64,000 nt of DNA. It comes from Macrobrachium rosenbergii (lineage: Eukaryota; Arthropoda; Malacostraca; Decapoda; Palaemonidae). The stretch covers positions 25,344,122 through 25,408,121 of the forward strand of contig NC_089782.1 in the NCBI RefSeq assembly GCF_040412425.1, given 5' to 3'. The notes below the pieces were generated by a model that was not told the DNA's origin, searched no databases, and saw only the letters and a list, made by a program, of their open reading frames with translations. Positions 22,379 through 36,502 of this stretch are shown in pieces; position 1 is the first letter of the stretch, and the number at the start of each line of letters is the position of its first letter. A program made the position numbers and the translations under genes.

Positions 22379-22965
22379 GCAGTATACAATTGTTTATATA
22401 TTCACGCCAAGTACTCGTATGTATAGGCAAACCAGACCCATACAATTACATTTTTAATGATCTATTACATAAGCGTACCTGCTTTTCATGTGTGCATAAA
22501 TGCAGGCATATATCTATATGCTCAGTGCATTTGCTTCTGCATGCAGATATATGTATATCTAACTAAGTGAGCGCGACTTTAGCTCTAGGAACGGGTAGTT
22601 ATGATGAACAGCTTTGCAAATGCGTCCAAGAATAAGTCTAGGTCACAATAGCTGGAGTTTGTTGTCCGTAGAGTGTTTTATATATCAAAGGTCTTCTGTT
22701 TATCCTCAATATCGTTATATACGGCTGAGAAGTCCACAGGTCATAATTTAGGACAAAATTACCAAAGAATTAGGAATGAAAGTTAAGGTATTCATATACT
22801 TGTTATTTCCGATGTTTAATACAAATTATATACAGGTGTTCTCTTTTAACAGATATTTCATTATTGATAGCCTATTAAAGAGGTAATTAGGAAGGCGAGT
22901 AGCCTCATATTAGTAATAAAAAAATTATATATCAACATCCAGCGGGAAGCGTTGTTGAGACCCCG

Positions 22966-22999
<34 letters not shown>

Positions 23000-24553
23000 T
23001 CTGGTTCTTCTCTTCTTCTTCTGACTGGTTTTGACTCTGAATACACAGCAGGCAAGGAGGTCTAGACTCTAGAGCTACCAAGTTGGTTTCTTGTTTGTTT
23101 TCACGAACACTTACTTCCCTGTTGTCACCTCGCTCGACACAACGAGATTCAAAAACAAAAACGAAAAAAAAGCATAGTCCGTGACTTCTCTTTTAACTCT
23201 TCTTCTTCTTCCTATTTTTTTTTCTGAGAGTGAAATGAACGGCGCCGATCGAGCCTGCTCCCTTGGAGTGTTCCTCTTGCTCTGAATCGTGAACATAACA
23301 GCAGGCTAATTCCACTGGCTTCTGACACTACCCAGTAAAACGACGAGAATAAAGTATATACTAATACACATCATTTGGTTATTAAATTTCTAACTATACA
23401 TACAGTCTTTGGCGGGATACGACCATAACACGGCTGTGACATAAAATGATTTGGAAACAAATCTCGCTTGAAAAGAAAAAAAATATCTCCTGGATGTAAA
23501 ACATGGAAGCAAAAAGGAAGTTTTTTTTTTTAAATAAACATACATCACTCTAACGAAGACCGTAAACTGACACGTTATGCAAAAAGAAAAAAAAGTTTTC
23601 CTTATTCGTCTCTTCTTTATTGTGTACAAATAACTTCGGAACTGGAGAAAAACTTTTGCATTTTTGGGTTGACTTACAATTCTAATCTTTTTTTTTTTTT
23701 TTTACTTTTCCTTTCTTTTGCAAAGCCAACGAAGAAAAAGCAAAACGGACGTTATCACACTACTTCGTAATTATCACACTATGTACAGATTTATTTCTTC
23801 TTTCTCTCTAATGTCAGTGAGATATCTGGATGGACGTTTGAGCTTTTGCGTGAACCATGTGTCGTGAAATCTTTGAATTTTTTTTTTTTTCCGAACGGAT
23901 CAGACTTCTTCCTAAAGAGATCTACATAAATTTTTTGAGCTTCTACTGGTGGCATGATGATTAATAGTCGTTTCTCTATATAAGAAATGGTCTTGCTTTC
24001 GTCTTGCAATTGGGTTAGGACTACTCAGGACTGGGACCACTGATCTTGGTAACCAGATGATAAAGAAGGGGAGGCTTTGCAATCTGTTTATGTTTTCTTC
24101 GTTTTCAAGCATATATCTTTAATCCTGTGTCTTCGCGGAAATTCATTTTCGAGAACTTTGTATGGAGACGAAGTCAGCCATCTTGAAAAGATAATTTCTC
24201 TTGTTTTCCTTGCGTCAGAACAATGGACTTCATTATACATAAGAAACGCTGATAGTCTGTGCCTTCGAAAAAAGAGATTTTCATTTATCTCCTGTGGCTT
24301 AGAAAACTGTACTTTCTTACTGGACAAGCGACTGAAATTCTTCACTTGAGGAGATCGTAGGACTTCTTTCAAGAACAATTGGTCTTCAGGGAACTGTGAG
24401 CCTGCTCAAAGATAATCACGCAATAATGTAAAAACCTCCTTTAATCTGAATATGGAAAAAGCTAGCCTGGAACCCTTTCCTTCCTTGCCCTGTTGTGTAT
24501 CTGTATATGCAAGAATGAAAGCCTTTAATATCTCTTCATATACCCATGAATTA

Positions 24554-24557
<4 letters not shown>

Positions 24558-24637
<80 letters not shown>
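24558..24637. repeat. (AT)n microsatellite
   Basis: About 40 AT units with one interruption (ATACAT) near 24610. Confidence 0.95.
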
Positions 24638-27600
24638 CGTGACTAAAATATGGTATTAAATTGTGTTTTTCCTCTGATAATTTCTGCCCTTTGTTTGTAC
24701 AGATGAGGTTAGCTCTATAAGAACACGATGGCTGTGGCTGAGGCAGATGTTTTACATGTATCAACACCAATAATGAGCAAACACAGGTGTACCAGGTGCT
24801 TCATTTGAGACTGATTAACACCAGCAATGACCAAAAACACAGGCGTGACAGGTGTCTCTTTAATCGGTCGTCATGAAATCAGGTGACGCTGGTAAAGTAC
24901 AATATGATTTGCAAAAGTTCACTTATCATTACATTATTCTAATCTACTTCCTGACCTTTTTATCTCTTCCCATGATTATCATCTGGTTTTAGATCAATGT
25001 CCTATCGAATCCATCTACGAAGATCATCCCTGTGTTAACTATTCTCTTTGATTAGTCTTCTCTATAAAAAAAAACGAAAATCAAATCAGCATCGTAACTA
25101 ATCCCACTCTGTTTTTCTACCCGCTGCTGATCGCATTTCCACCAATTCACTTTTATTTATTTATTTGTTTCTCTTCTGTCTTCCTGTCGTACCAACTTGC
25201 ATCCATTGCTTTTGTGTGCATTGAGAAAGAATAAATGGAAAAGATTTTCTTTAAAATAGAGGGAAAGATATAAAAAGAAGTTTTTTTTGAAAGAATCTAC
25301 ATCTATCGGTGTCGTATTTCGAAAGGAGCATTCTCGTTCTTCTCTTAAAAGGTATAAAGGAAGGGAATAATAATAATTGCTTATTTTGAGCTGTCTATCA
25401 AACAGAACCCTATACTATATACTTGATTTTTTTTTCCTTTCACTTAGGTATACAGCATATATGTATGTAAGGTTTATTTATACAGTCTATACATATTGTA
25501 TTCAATGATGAAAAAATATCTGAAACCCGGATATAAGATACCCTTGCCCGTTTCACAGGTGCACTGGTTTGCACTACGAGTTTATTTGTTTATTTTTTTA
25601 TTTTTACTTTAAAAAAAGGTATTTCTCTTCCGACTTCTTTTGAAAATGGTTCGTCGTAGCGCCGTCGGTAAGAAAACAGATAGATAGACAGATAGATAGA
25701 CGGGAGCAATCTGTCAGTAGAATTGCACCGGCTCCCTTTGACAGGATCAGTATCATCAGTATTATTATATTATCATTAGCATTATCATCATTATTATTAT
25801 TATCATTATTATCACTAGAACCGTACTATTAAAATTGACTAATTCCCTTTGCGGTAGAAAAATCCAAAATCTATATTATTAGTGAAATTGATTGCCAGTT
25901 TAAGAAATTGTATAATATATGCTGCTCATATTTCATCATCTCCTTTTTTTAATTATCTGTTTTAAACCTATTGTATATAACTACTTATATGAAGAACTCT
26001 CTCTCTCTCTTTTTTTTTATTTTCCTTTAACAAATGGCTATCGCTCAACATGGCTAAAGTCTTCATATCCAAATAAATAATCAGTCTTTAAACCTAAACG
26101 TTAACAGTCCAGTGAGTCACCCACAACCCTCACGTCGGCCGCAGCGATCGGCAGTGGTCGGTTAATTTACAGTGACAAGTGACCTAACGCCGATTGAAGT
26201 ACGCGCTGTACACTGCGAAAACGCGACACAGATCCGAGCGACCATCTCGATTCACGGCGGTCCGCCGTAGCGTTGTGGTTGACGAATGTTTTTTTTTTTT
26301 TTTTATAGACGCCTGTCAACAACAGCATATGGAGAAGCCTAATATGTAGGTTATTGATGGACAGCCGTGTGGGTGTTTCTACGTAGAGTGAGTATCGGCG
26401 CCACTGACTGCAAGATGGAAATTTTTGGGGGAGGGAGTCAAGTGACAAAGGGAAGAGGAACTCAATCTGTAGCAAGAAAGGGGCAGAGCAAAGACTGCTT
26501 CCATCGACTTTTGGATTTTAAGAAAGGAAACTTTATTTCTTACTTTGGGTGGGATCCAGAGGGTCGAAGTGGTTTTGCAAATCAGCAGGGACGGCAGACA
26601 CGCCTAGTGGAACACCCATACGCTGTTTCTACAGACCCGTGAAGAGACCCAGAACGGAGCTATGATTCAGGAGGAGTAAACAAATGATGACGCATGCTGA
26701 CAATACTATGGTCACGAAACAACACGTAAATGTCGACCGGAGGGGTTCTGAAAACAGCACGGCGAGTCCCACAATTTACCGGAGACAGGGGACCTAAAAA
26801 ACTCTCAGCTTTATTTCAACTGGAATGGTTAATACCTATTTGACATTAGCTGTATGGATGTATGTTTGATTATTGTTGCTGCAAACGTTTGCTTCGGCTT
26901 CATTAACCCAGTTAACTGGCACCTTCTCCCGACACTTTTCAAGCTGAAAGTTTGCCCTTGTACTCCGGATTTAGACTCGCAAGCTGTTTACGGGATTACC
27001 AAAGTCACTTCTCAGTAATCGTTACTCTCTAACTGTGAATCGTCCAAATGCAGGCAACAAGTCATTTCCAAAAAAAGACGATTATTTGATTTGATTAGCG
27101 TCCAGTAAAGAAATATATTCTGGTCATAACTTGACCTGGTTCAGGGGCGGCAACTCGGAACCCAAGTACAGGTGAACATAGGGCTTCAGACTTACGGCTG
27201 ATTCGGGGATGTCAACTAATCAGCCCACAAAGCACGAAGTATTTGTTCGAGTACCAGTCAAGTTTTTGCCGATGGGTCGACTTTGCTGGTTGTTCGGACG
27301 ATCAGAGAGCAACTTTCACATGTGAATGAAATGAAAGACAATACAAAATACGTCTTACATTGTAACAAACCTGGCGTTATTTTACACAAATGAACATTAT
27401 TTTCTGAATGAAACAACACCTCTTTTCTTCTATATTGCAAATTCTAAGCCGTCAGTTTTTAAATAATAAACCGAGAAGAAGAAATAAAAGAAAACTTGAG
27501 GCTTCTGGCAGACACATCAAAGAAATCGAAGATTCTTGTTTAGAAAGAACTGATAATGAAGAAGCGAGATTGGAGAGAGTAAAAATGAATGCCGATGGTT

Positions 27601-30600
27601 AACTTGTACTTTGATCAATGGATCGTTCATGAGAATAAAGCTTTTTTATTTGTACAGACTTTCTCGTTATTCCACTGACTTGAGTTTGCTTGATTAATCG
27701 CATTGGCTCGTGTAATATTAGTTGATCCTTTATTTCGTGCAACGGATCTGAAATGAGGAACTCAATTTTCCCCTCGACATGCAGAGAAATTGCAAATAAG
27801 AAGTCGGAGTTCAAAGTAACTTCATTTTAATTCGTGGCAGTTTCGTTACCTTTGAATTAAGAGACTTGATAGGCAGTCGAATGCAGGAATTCATGAATGT
27901 TTAAGAAGCGAAGTTCAACTCATTGTGAAATATACGACAGGGTCTTTTTTTCTTATCAATTCGTACCCGTGTGCTCTTTCTAATACGCTGAGGTATACAC
28001 TCCAGGTTATTTTCACATACCTCTGATGGGTCTGTCTTGCAATACTGTCAAGTCACTACCATAAAATGGGAGTTAATCAAGGAACGGAAACAGTTGAAGG
28101 ACCCACTCAGCGACCTCCAAATACCGGAGTTGTCCAGCAACTCTCCAAAACATTCTGGAACGCAAGCACACAGCGTTAAAATTCCTGAAGGCTTCCAAGC
28201 AACGTCATTTAATATCCTTAGCATATTTCTCTGTCGTTAAGTTCGATGTTTTCAACTTCGTGGAGGCAATTTTGATCATGTAAACATTATAAAGGGCTTT
28301 TAAATATAATCAAACTCCAGGAAGGCTGACAGCGATGGAAACATTCTAACTGAACGTCAGTTAGTCAAGATATAAGGGATTTTGTTTTCAAGCTAATCAG
28401 TCATTTTGGCAGCTCGAAAGTCGCGTAAATCATCCGAAAGTTCTCATAGCAAATTGGCCCCAAGAGATTTCCAGGTGATTTTCACCAAAACAACCTCAAT
28501 AATTATCTGTCCTTCTGAGGCTCATGAACGAAAACTCGGATGTCTTTCAAAGAGTGGCTATTCTGTAAGGTTTTTATGTCATGTCAATAAAGTATCTCTG
28601 TAAAATTGTGGCGATAAGGTGCATGACTTAGGATTTATTACTGAATCGTGCACTGAAAGACTGAACTCCAGCAATGACTTTGTAATAAGAGAGTGAGTGT
28701 AATTTTCTCCTTCTCTCAGCGTGATGCACTACCTCCACCAGCCACAGTAAGAGGTCAATGCAAAGAACCGCGTTTTACTCATTATATAAATCAGCCATTG
28801 CTTTGACATGAATGTGATGAATGAGAGACATTTCACAATAGGGAAATGATAGAAGTGATAAGATGTGTGTATGTGTGTTTTAAGAGATTTTCTGGATACC
28901 GAGTCAGCAGTGTCTAGCCAGAAAGGAAGAGGAACGGGACAGGTGAGGACATAACATTAGGACACCTTTGATTCTCCCTCCGATCGACTGTTGTCAAAAT
29001 ACACCTGTATAACAAGAGGGGCAAAATGGCAAATTGGCAACCATAATAAAGTAAAACCACAATCTTTGAAACGTATCATTACTAGCTGCGTAATCTGCAC
29101 CGAAACAGACATTGATAATCACAAAATCTTATAAGTGAAAACGACTCTGACGTCATGAGTTGATTTCAGGGACTGGGGAAAATAACAGTGACACAACAGA
29201 GGACATGATCACGTGACATCATCACATGGGGAGGGGGAGGGGGGTGATGAAGGGTAATAAGCACCGCCATATAAAAACATCCAAAACTCTCAAAAAATTG
29301 CTACGAGTTTCTTCACCTGAAACTTCTTGAGCTGACGATTACAAATACGAGAACAAACAAAAGAACAACGACAATGATAACGCTTTGCCCGGTAACAAAA
29401 CCTGGTTGGATTCAGTAGGATATTATGGCCTAACGCAAATATAGCTCCATTCTGGTTCCTTATAGCATACGCGCATGCGCACACACATACACACACATAC
29501 ACCCTTGCGCGCACATCTAAACACGTTTTACTAACACCACAAAACTGGTCATTCCAACCACGAATGAGCTGCTTCATAAGGCTATTCTCTTCTTCAGCTT
29601 CTTGTTATTTCTTCTGCTTCTTCTTCTTGTTTTTCACTAAATTCTCCTTGGGCAGCTTCACATCCTGTGGCAGAGAAAGATCCGTCGTTGTGGCACTTTT
29701 ATGTGCTAATCCGCGCACTGCCAGTTGCTTGATTTATTTCATTTCTTTGTTGTGTTACAAAAATCCATATCTGGCGTATCTATTTTCTGTTGGTTTCTTT
29801 CATTTTTTTTTTTTAGTCTTGCTGTTCTTCTGCACTTTGACCTGTCAAATGCGCATGTGTATTTACATACATATGGTCAAATATATACATATGTACATAC
29901 ATACAGATATGTATGTATAAACACACTCACAAAGAGGCCAGTTGTAAAAGCATAACGGAAATTAGACTCATAGTCGAACTCAACAATCAAAAGACCTTCC
30001 ACGACTTCGCTTCTGCTAAGTAACGTTATTGATTCTGCGAGTTACAAGTAATACAAACCAAAATGAGTGGTTTTTCACTGCATAACGTTTCATCTGTTTT
30101 TAATAAAAGTGGTTGGGATATTCATGTATTTTTTGTTTAAATATTCAGCCTCTTATAATACAAATGAGTTTGTTTACATTATTTTTTTTTTTTTACATTT
30201 ACATAACCTTGGAACACGTTGGCACAGCACTTGTGGGCGAGACTCCCGCGGATTTTGGGGGAGAAACCCTGGCACCGTCTCACGGCCCAAACTGCGTCCA
30301 TTGGTCACAACACACAACGTGAATAAGCGTATCATCAACAATGTAGATTCCAGACAGTTAATCGCCGCCACACATGGGCTAACAAAAAGGTGGTTGTGGT
30401 GGTGGTATAATGGTGGTGTTGGTTGTGGTGTCGGGGACGGGGAAGAGGAGGAGGAGGAGGAGGCGGAGGAAAATGAGACTACTGCTTTCCCCTCATCTGG
30501 ATAAACAAATGAATAACAGATAACACCCAGCCTCCCCTGTCAGAATGCGAGAGAAACGACACTCGTCTTCTAGACTCAGTAGTCTTCACTTCACTGAAAC

Positions 30601-30777
30601 TGCCGGATACCATAGACCTAACAACACAACACTTTTTCCTCTCCCTTTTTCTATCTTTCTTATGATATTTCTGCTCGGTGCTTTGATTTCGGCATCGAAG
30701 GTGAAGGAAATACAGCTGATGAATATCACTGGATGTTGCGCACGTCTAGATTTTCACCGAAATCTATAAGAAAATGT

Positions 30778-31493
30778 TTTATTTATTTTTTTATTCTATC
30801 TCGCCATTCTATCGTCGCGTTCATTACTCATCGTGATTTAACGAAAGAAAATATGAAAAAAGACGTCTGTCCTTCGTGGTGTTTCTTAGCATGTGTTAAT
30901 AGTCCCATTTTGTCACTGTATTTTGTTAGGATTTAATTTTCTCCTCTCTCCAGTTCATTCCTCCTGTTTCCCTCCTCCTTCTAACACTTTCGAAACCTTT
31001 TTCCACTTTTCGGTGTCAAGTTTGTGTTTAGCGTCCCCGATTCAACTCAGAGTTCCGCTAACGAGGGTCATGAGAATAACATAAATGTCTTCGTATCCAA
31101 CTAAATGGTTTCTGCAATACTGTAATAATAATAATAATGAGTAAGGGTAGTGAAGGTTTTGGAACCCACTGAGAACATTGCTACAAAGGTCCAGTGGTTT
31201 GTTTATACAGGTGTTGGTGACGAGTGAGAGAAGCGTATTTCATCGCCTGGCCCCCAGCCCTTGCAGATCTCCACACCCCGGTGCCGGTGGCACAGGGCGG
31301 TGTCTCTGTCAGCCGAAGGACACTGGGGGGCGGCTTTTGGCCCGGGGCATTGCCCAGTGGACGTAATGATGATGATGATGATGATGAGGGCATTGGTGAA
31401 GGGATCCCCGCCAGGGTAGTCACTTGCCCCTGAGGGCTTGGCTACCTCTGATACAGAGGCTTTTTAGAGCAGATGGCAGCGGCGAAGGCGGTC
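30778..31493 (-). other. Nmdar1: Probable 3' UTR of Nmdar1
   Basis: From the stop to overlapping minus-strand AATAAA signals at 30787-30778. Contains an (ATG/CAT)n run at 31366-31387. The 3' end is inferred only from the first clustered poly(A) signals. Confidence 0.45.
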
Positions 31494-32021
31494 TCATACC
31501 ACCAGATCAGGTGGATCCGGTCCGAACAGATTCTTGTAAGAAGCGTGTAAGCGCATGGTGTCCACACCAGCAGGTGGAGGTGGAGGGGGAGGCAGGCCCT
31601 CCTCAGGAGCCGTAATATGACGTTGCCGAATGTCATTGCCCCATCGAGGAGCTGGAGGAGCTGGGGGCACGTCTGGAGGAAGACCTGGTGGTGATGGTGG
31701 TGCCGGGGGAGCCGGAGGGGGTGGGGGTAGCATGCGCGGCAAGTCAGCGGTTGCGATGCTGGTGGCTCCAACTGAAGAAGCTCCGGCACCTAAACTGCCA
31801 CCAGCTGTGCCTCCTCCCCCAGGTAAACCACCACCTACTAGGCCACTCGCCACCCCACCACCACCCACACCCACTGCTGCCGCAGCAGTTCCAACAGTAG
31901 CAGCACAAGAGGCAGTAGTTGCTTCGCCTTCTACATTAACACAAATCACGGAAGGTTCGTTTACACCGTTCGCTTTGAGTCTTCTCTGCATCATCATAGA
32001 GGCTCGAAGGGTCTTGCGTTT
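31494..32021 (-). CDS. Nmdar1: Nmdar1 exon 18 (cytoplasmic tail)
   Basis: 175 codons from [16 protein letters not shown] (matches fly KRKTIRASLAMQRQ) through an Ala/Gly/Val-rich stretch and a proline-rich block ([20 protein letters not shown]) to the last residues PPDLVV, TGA at 31496-31494. The conserved ends, start and -LVV, enclose a low-complexity middle unlike fly. Confidence 0.92.
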   Translation of the reverse strand, partial: KRKTLRASMMMQRRLKANGVNEPSVICVNVEGEATTASCAATVGTAAAAVGVGGGGVASGLVGGGLPGGGGTAGGSLGAGASSVGATSIATADLPRMLPPPPPAPPAPPSPPGLPPDVPPAPPAPRWGNDIRQRHITAPEEGLPPPPPPPAGVDTMRLHASYKNLFGPDPPDLVV

Positions 32022-33587
32022 CTGGAACAGGAAAATTAAGTTGCTTTTAGACTCGCGATTTACACATAACTTGTCGAGTAAAAAAAAATGAAATTGCCAC
32101 AAGTCCAACTTATATGACCTGCTTATATCAAAATTATGCCTTTCATGACAAGTAAACCAGTATCAGTTATCACAAATCCAATCCATATTATACTAAAATG
32201 AACTGGTAGTGCTGTAAGAAAAAAAAAAAATATCGGCCCATTAAAGTCTTGGTGTAAGTGCTCAAGGCATTTAGCACTACAAGGGGCATCAAACTTCCCC
32301 AATTATGGCCTATTGCAGTACATGCAAATTGAGAGCAAATTAGCAGCATCTTAGTCCTTAGTTATTTGTATGATTCCAGTTCCATTAAGGTAAGTTGCCT
32401 GCAGTTGTAGTTGAAAAATCTTTGTTGCTTTATGTTCTGATTTACTGATAATGGTATCACTAATCCCTCTGAAAAATTCTAGAACTGTTTCCTAAATCTT
32501 TCAACTGTCCCCCAGTACGTAGATTTAAAGAATTAATCTTACCCACCATTTTGAAAAATATGGAGGCAATCAAAGATACGACATGAGGCTCAACTGCAGA
32601 CAAGTACACTGAATTAGTCCATTCCAAACTAGCATATACTAATAACTTTTAAAATCTGCAGCTAACCTCAATGGCTCCTCTCCACTTGTCAGCTGCGTGT
32701 CGTGCTATTTCAAGGCGCTTCTGTTTACGCAGCTGATGCTTCTTGTAGATGATTTCAATGATGATGAGGCCTATCCCACCTACAATACCTGCTGCTACTA
32801 ATATGAACACGCCAGCCATGTTCTTCAGACCCAGGGTTGCAGGGGCCTTGTCTTCCGTATTACAGTCATCCTCCTGGTTTTGCAGAATCCACTTGTTGTC
32901 CAGCTCCTCCATGTAACCGCTCTCATGAAATTCTAAAATGGTTAGGGTAACCCTGTCCGCCCAAGGCGAGTTTTTCCTTAGGCCGATGCCATACCCAGAG
33001 CGACCAAAGAGCTCACCAGCAGTCACCAGTTCACAGTCTTTGGCTGCTTCATACTCCAGCCTCGAACTGTCCCATATGAAGGCTTTTAATTTCCTGTCAC
33101 GGAGAAAGAAGTATCAAAGATTTTGAACTCAGAACCTATTAGTCATTGCTAGTCCAGATTTCAAAGCTGAAAAATTATATCAGCATTTAAATTAAAAGCA
33201 CAATATTCTGCTTTTAAGCAGGTAAGGCAGCTGTTTCGTTGAAATACACATACAGACACATGAGTTTTTTGAATGTACATACAGTAGCACCTCAACTTAG
33301 CGGACTTCTGTACTTACCAGCTATCATATGATTATTTTTCTCTACGCTACCATTTTCGATGCGACACATTTTTAAATATTTATCTTATACTGAATGTTAA
33401 GCGTAAAGTACAGATTAGTTTAGGTTAGGAAAAATGTGAATTGCTGTTGGATATAAAATATCTGGAAAATATTAAAGCGCAGGCTAACATAGGGCAGTGG
33501 TTCTCAATCTTTTTTTAGTGATGGCATCCTAACTAATGTAATTATTACAATGGCATCCCTTCTCCACCATCCCACTATATTGCATAA

Positions 33588-33671
<84 letters not shown>

Positions 33672-36319
33672 ATATAGCATATGTTAATATATTAGAGTAG
33701 ACACTGATAATTATTATATGAAGACTTCTGCAAACTTTTATTTCTTTGCAAATGTCCATTGCGATGATCTAGCCAAGACAAAATTCATGACAATCTTGTG
33801 GCAACCCTAGGCGCAGTCTGTGGCACCCCAGGGTGCCACGGCACCCAGTTTAGGAATCGCTGATATAGGGTCTAGGTTACTTAACGTTCTCTCTTACTTA
33901 TCAGAAAGGCCAGACCCCCAAAGTGTCTGTTAAAGTTGAGGTGCTGCTGTATTATAGCCCTGATGCTCCTTCCATAGGGACGTGTGTTGCGCTTACCCAG
34001 CCTTGAGGGCTTCTATGGCTGCCTCAGCTGTTGGATAGTTGTTCCCTTCCATGGTCCTGTACATATTGCTGAGCTCTACTTGACGCCGGAAGTACATATC
34101 GACGGATGACCCTCTGACGGTGGCGTACGTGAAGTTTTCCATCGGGTTCCGTAACTGAAGGGAAAACTTTGTTAGCAAGGGCATCCAGACAAAAAACGAA
34201 AAAAAAAAAAAAAATCCGCAGCTTTTATACTTTAGGTCATTTTACTTTTCAGTACGTTACTGTTTTTCGTAAATGAATTTTAGTTATCTGAAATGGCAAA
34301 ATTGAATCTAGTAGAACTGAACTGAACTGTTTCCTTGTGAGCAAACAGACTATTTCAGCTCCAGTAAATAGACTGGTCTTGTGACAGGATTGAAATAAAA
34401 CTAAAATTGTAGAGCTGAAAATTGTAGAACTGAACTGCTCCAGTAAATAGACTGGTTCATGTCTTATGATTCAGGATTGAAATAAAACTGAAAATTGTAG
34501 AGCTGAACTGCTCCAGTAAACAGACTAGTTCATGTCTTGTGATTCAGGATTGAAATAAAACTGAATCTTGTAGAACCAAACTGCTCCAGTAAATAGACTG
34601 GTTCATGTCTTATGATTCAGGATTGAAATAAAACTGAAAATTGTAGAGCTGAACTGCTCCAGTAAACAGACTAGTTCATGTCTTGTGATTCAGGATTGAA
34701 ATAAAACTGAATCTTGTAGAACCAAACTGCTCCAGTAAATACACTGATTCGCGTCTTATGATTCAGAATTGAAATGAAGTGCTCAAGTAAAAGTTTCCGG
34801 GTGAGCCGACAACCCCCCCTTTGTCATCTGACCACCTCCCCAGCGGTTCTCAATAACACCAGCCCTCCTCAGGACGCTTCCTCCTTACCCTAGGATCGTT
34901 GATGCCCGTAAGTGAAGTCTGAGGACGGTCTAACACGAGGAAGGCAGCCAGGTTGGCAGTGTACGAGGCGACTATGATCATAGCGAAACCTGCCCATACC
35001 ATGCCCAGCACTCGCGCGCTGAAGCTCCTTGGGGTACCTGGAGGGAAAAGGGTCAAATGGGAATAAAAAACGATTGTCTGGGAGGAAATACAGTGTCTGC
35101 ATGCACGATATATATACGTATTTTCCATATCTTTCAAATTGCTTACATCCACAAAGATCTTACTGATTTTTCAGTTGGTTAGTATGCATAATCATGAGCT
35201 GTCTGAAAAAATGTATTGCAAAGTTTAATTTCCTCCTTTAAAATTAAGTTTCCATTTCTTGTATTTCTCTTATTCCGCGAGTAGGATATGTGAAAAAGAA
35301 TTCCGACAATAGATACCCATACCATCCATGCATTATATAAATGCAAAAGCAACTAAAACTTGTATATATGTATGTTATATTACTCGCATGAACAAAACAC
35401 AGCTGGTTAAGTAGTTGAACAACTCTTCGTCAGTGATAGAAGCCGCAGAAACTGGTAAAAAAAAATTCTGAAAATGTTTGTAAGAAGAGAAATTTGTATC
35501 CATATCTGCACGACCCTTCTAACTAAACGTTCACCCCGTAGGGAGGTAGTGCCCTCAGTACAACTCACGCGGTGCACTGTAGGCATTGCTCAAGGTTCTT
35601 TGTAGAGTCCCTTCGGCCCCTAGCTGCAACCCCTTTCATTCCTTTTACTGTACCTCCATTCTTATTCTCTTTCTTCCATCTTAATTTCCACCCTCTTCTA
35701 ATTATTGTTTCATAGTGCAACCGCTAGGTTTTCCTCCTGTTATACCTTGAAAGCCTTTCGACTGTCAATTTCCCTTTCAGCGCTGAATGACCTCATAGGT
35801 CCCAGCACTTGGCCTTGGGCCAAAAAACTAAACTGTTCACCCCTGCATGTCTGACCTCCCATAATCCTCTCAATCAATGCGTTGCCTACCTTCACCAATA
35901 CCACTGTTGAGCAGAACTCCCCAAGCAAACCATATAGCCGAGGAGAGATTCAGGGCGTCCTCTTCCGTGCCGTCTGTGTTGGCTAACTTGTACCTGAAGG
36001 AGAGGGTCGGTTTAATGTTAATTTCTCGGGGGTTTCTTCCAGATGCTTCGTTACTTGTAGGGAAGATTTGTGTCTCGATTTGGTTATTAATGATCTTTTG
36101 CTGTTGTATATGGGAAATGGCACTCAGCAAGAATGTCAGATTGTATATTTGGGGTAATCCTTTTATTATCTAAACGTGTCACGCATATATGTATGTATAC
36201 ATGGGTGTGTGCATAAAAATGCTATAATTTTAATAATTAATTTAGCACTTATGATTTTCTTTATATTGCAAACAATTGTATGGAATAAGCAGGAACGACA
36301 GGCCTACACTATATATATA

Positions 36320-36396
<77 letters not shown>

Positions 36397-36434
36397 TATA
36401 TTATACAGTATGTAAATATATAAATATATACAGT

Positions 36435-36502
<68 letters not shown>

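Noticed and set aside
24077..24378. Overlapping 90- and 96-codon frames on opposite strands
   Set aside because: Neither shows a domain or splice context. Opposite-strand openness of this length occurs by chance in a window of this size.
26415..26642. 75-codon frame from ATG at 26415 in a CpG-richer stretch
   Set aside because: No recognisable domain, no clear splice sites or conservation evidence. Not distinguishable from chance.
30067..30504. 145-codon open frame ending in a Glu-rich stretch
   Set aside because: Crosses a T-tract and a GGA-type simple repeat. No domain, no splice context, and an overlapping shorter frame is equally open.
31366..31387. (ATG)n run as a possible coding or regulatory repeat
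   Set aside because: A short microsatellite in the probable Nmdar1 3' UTR. No frame of interest.
31630..32091. 153-codon open frame on the + strand rich in Gly and Pro
   Set aside because: It is the antisense shadow of Nmdar1 exon 18, whose GC-rich low-complexity codons keep the opposite strand open.
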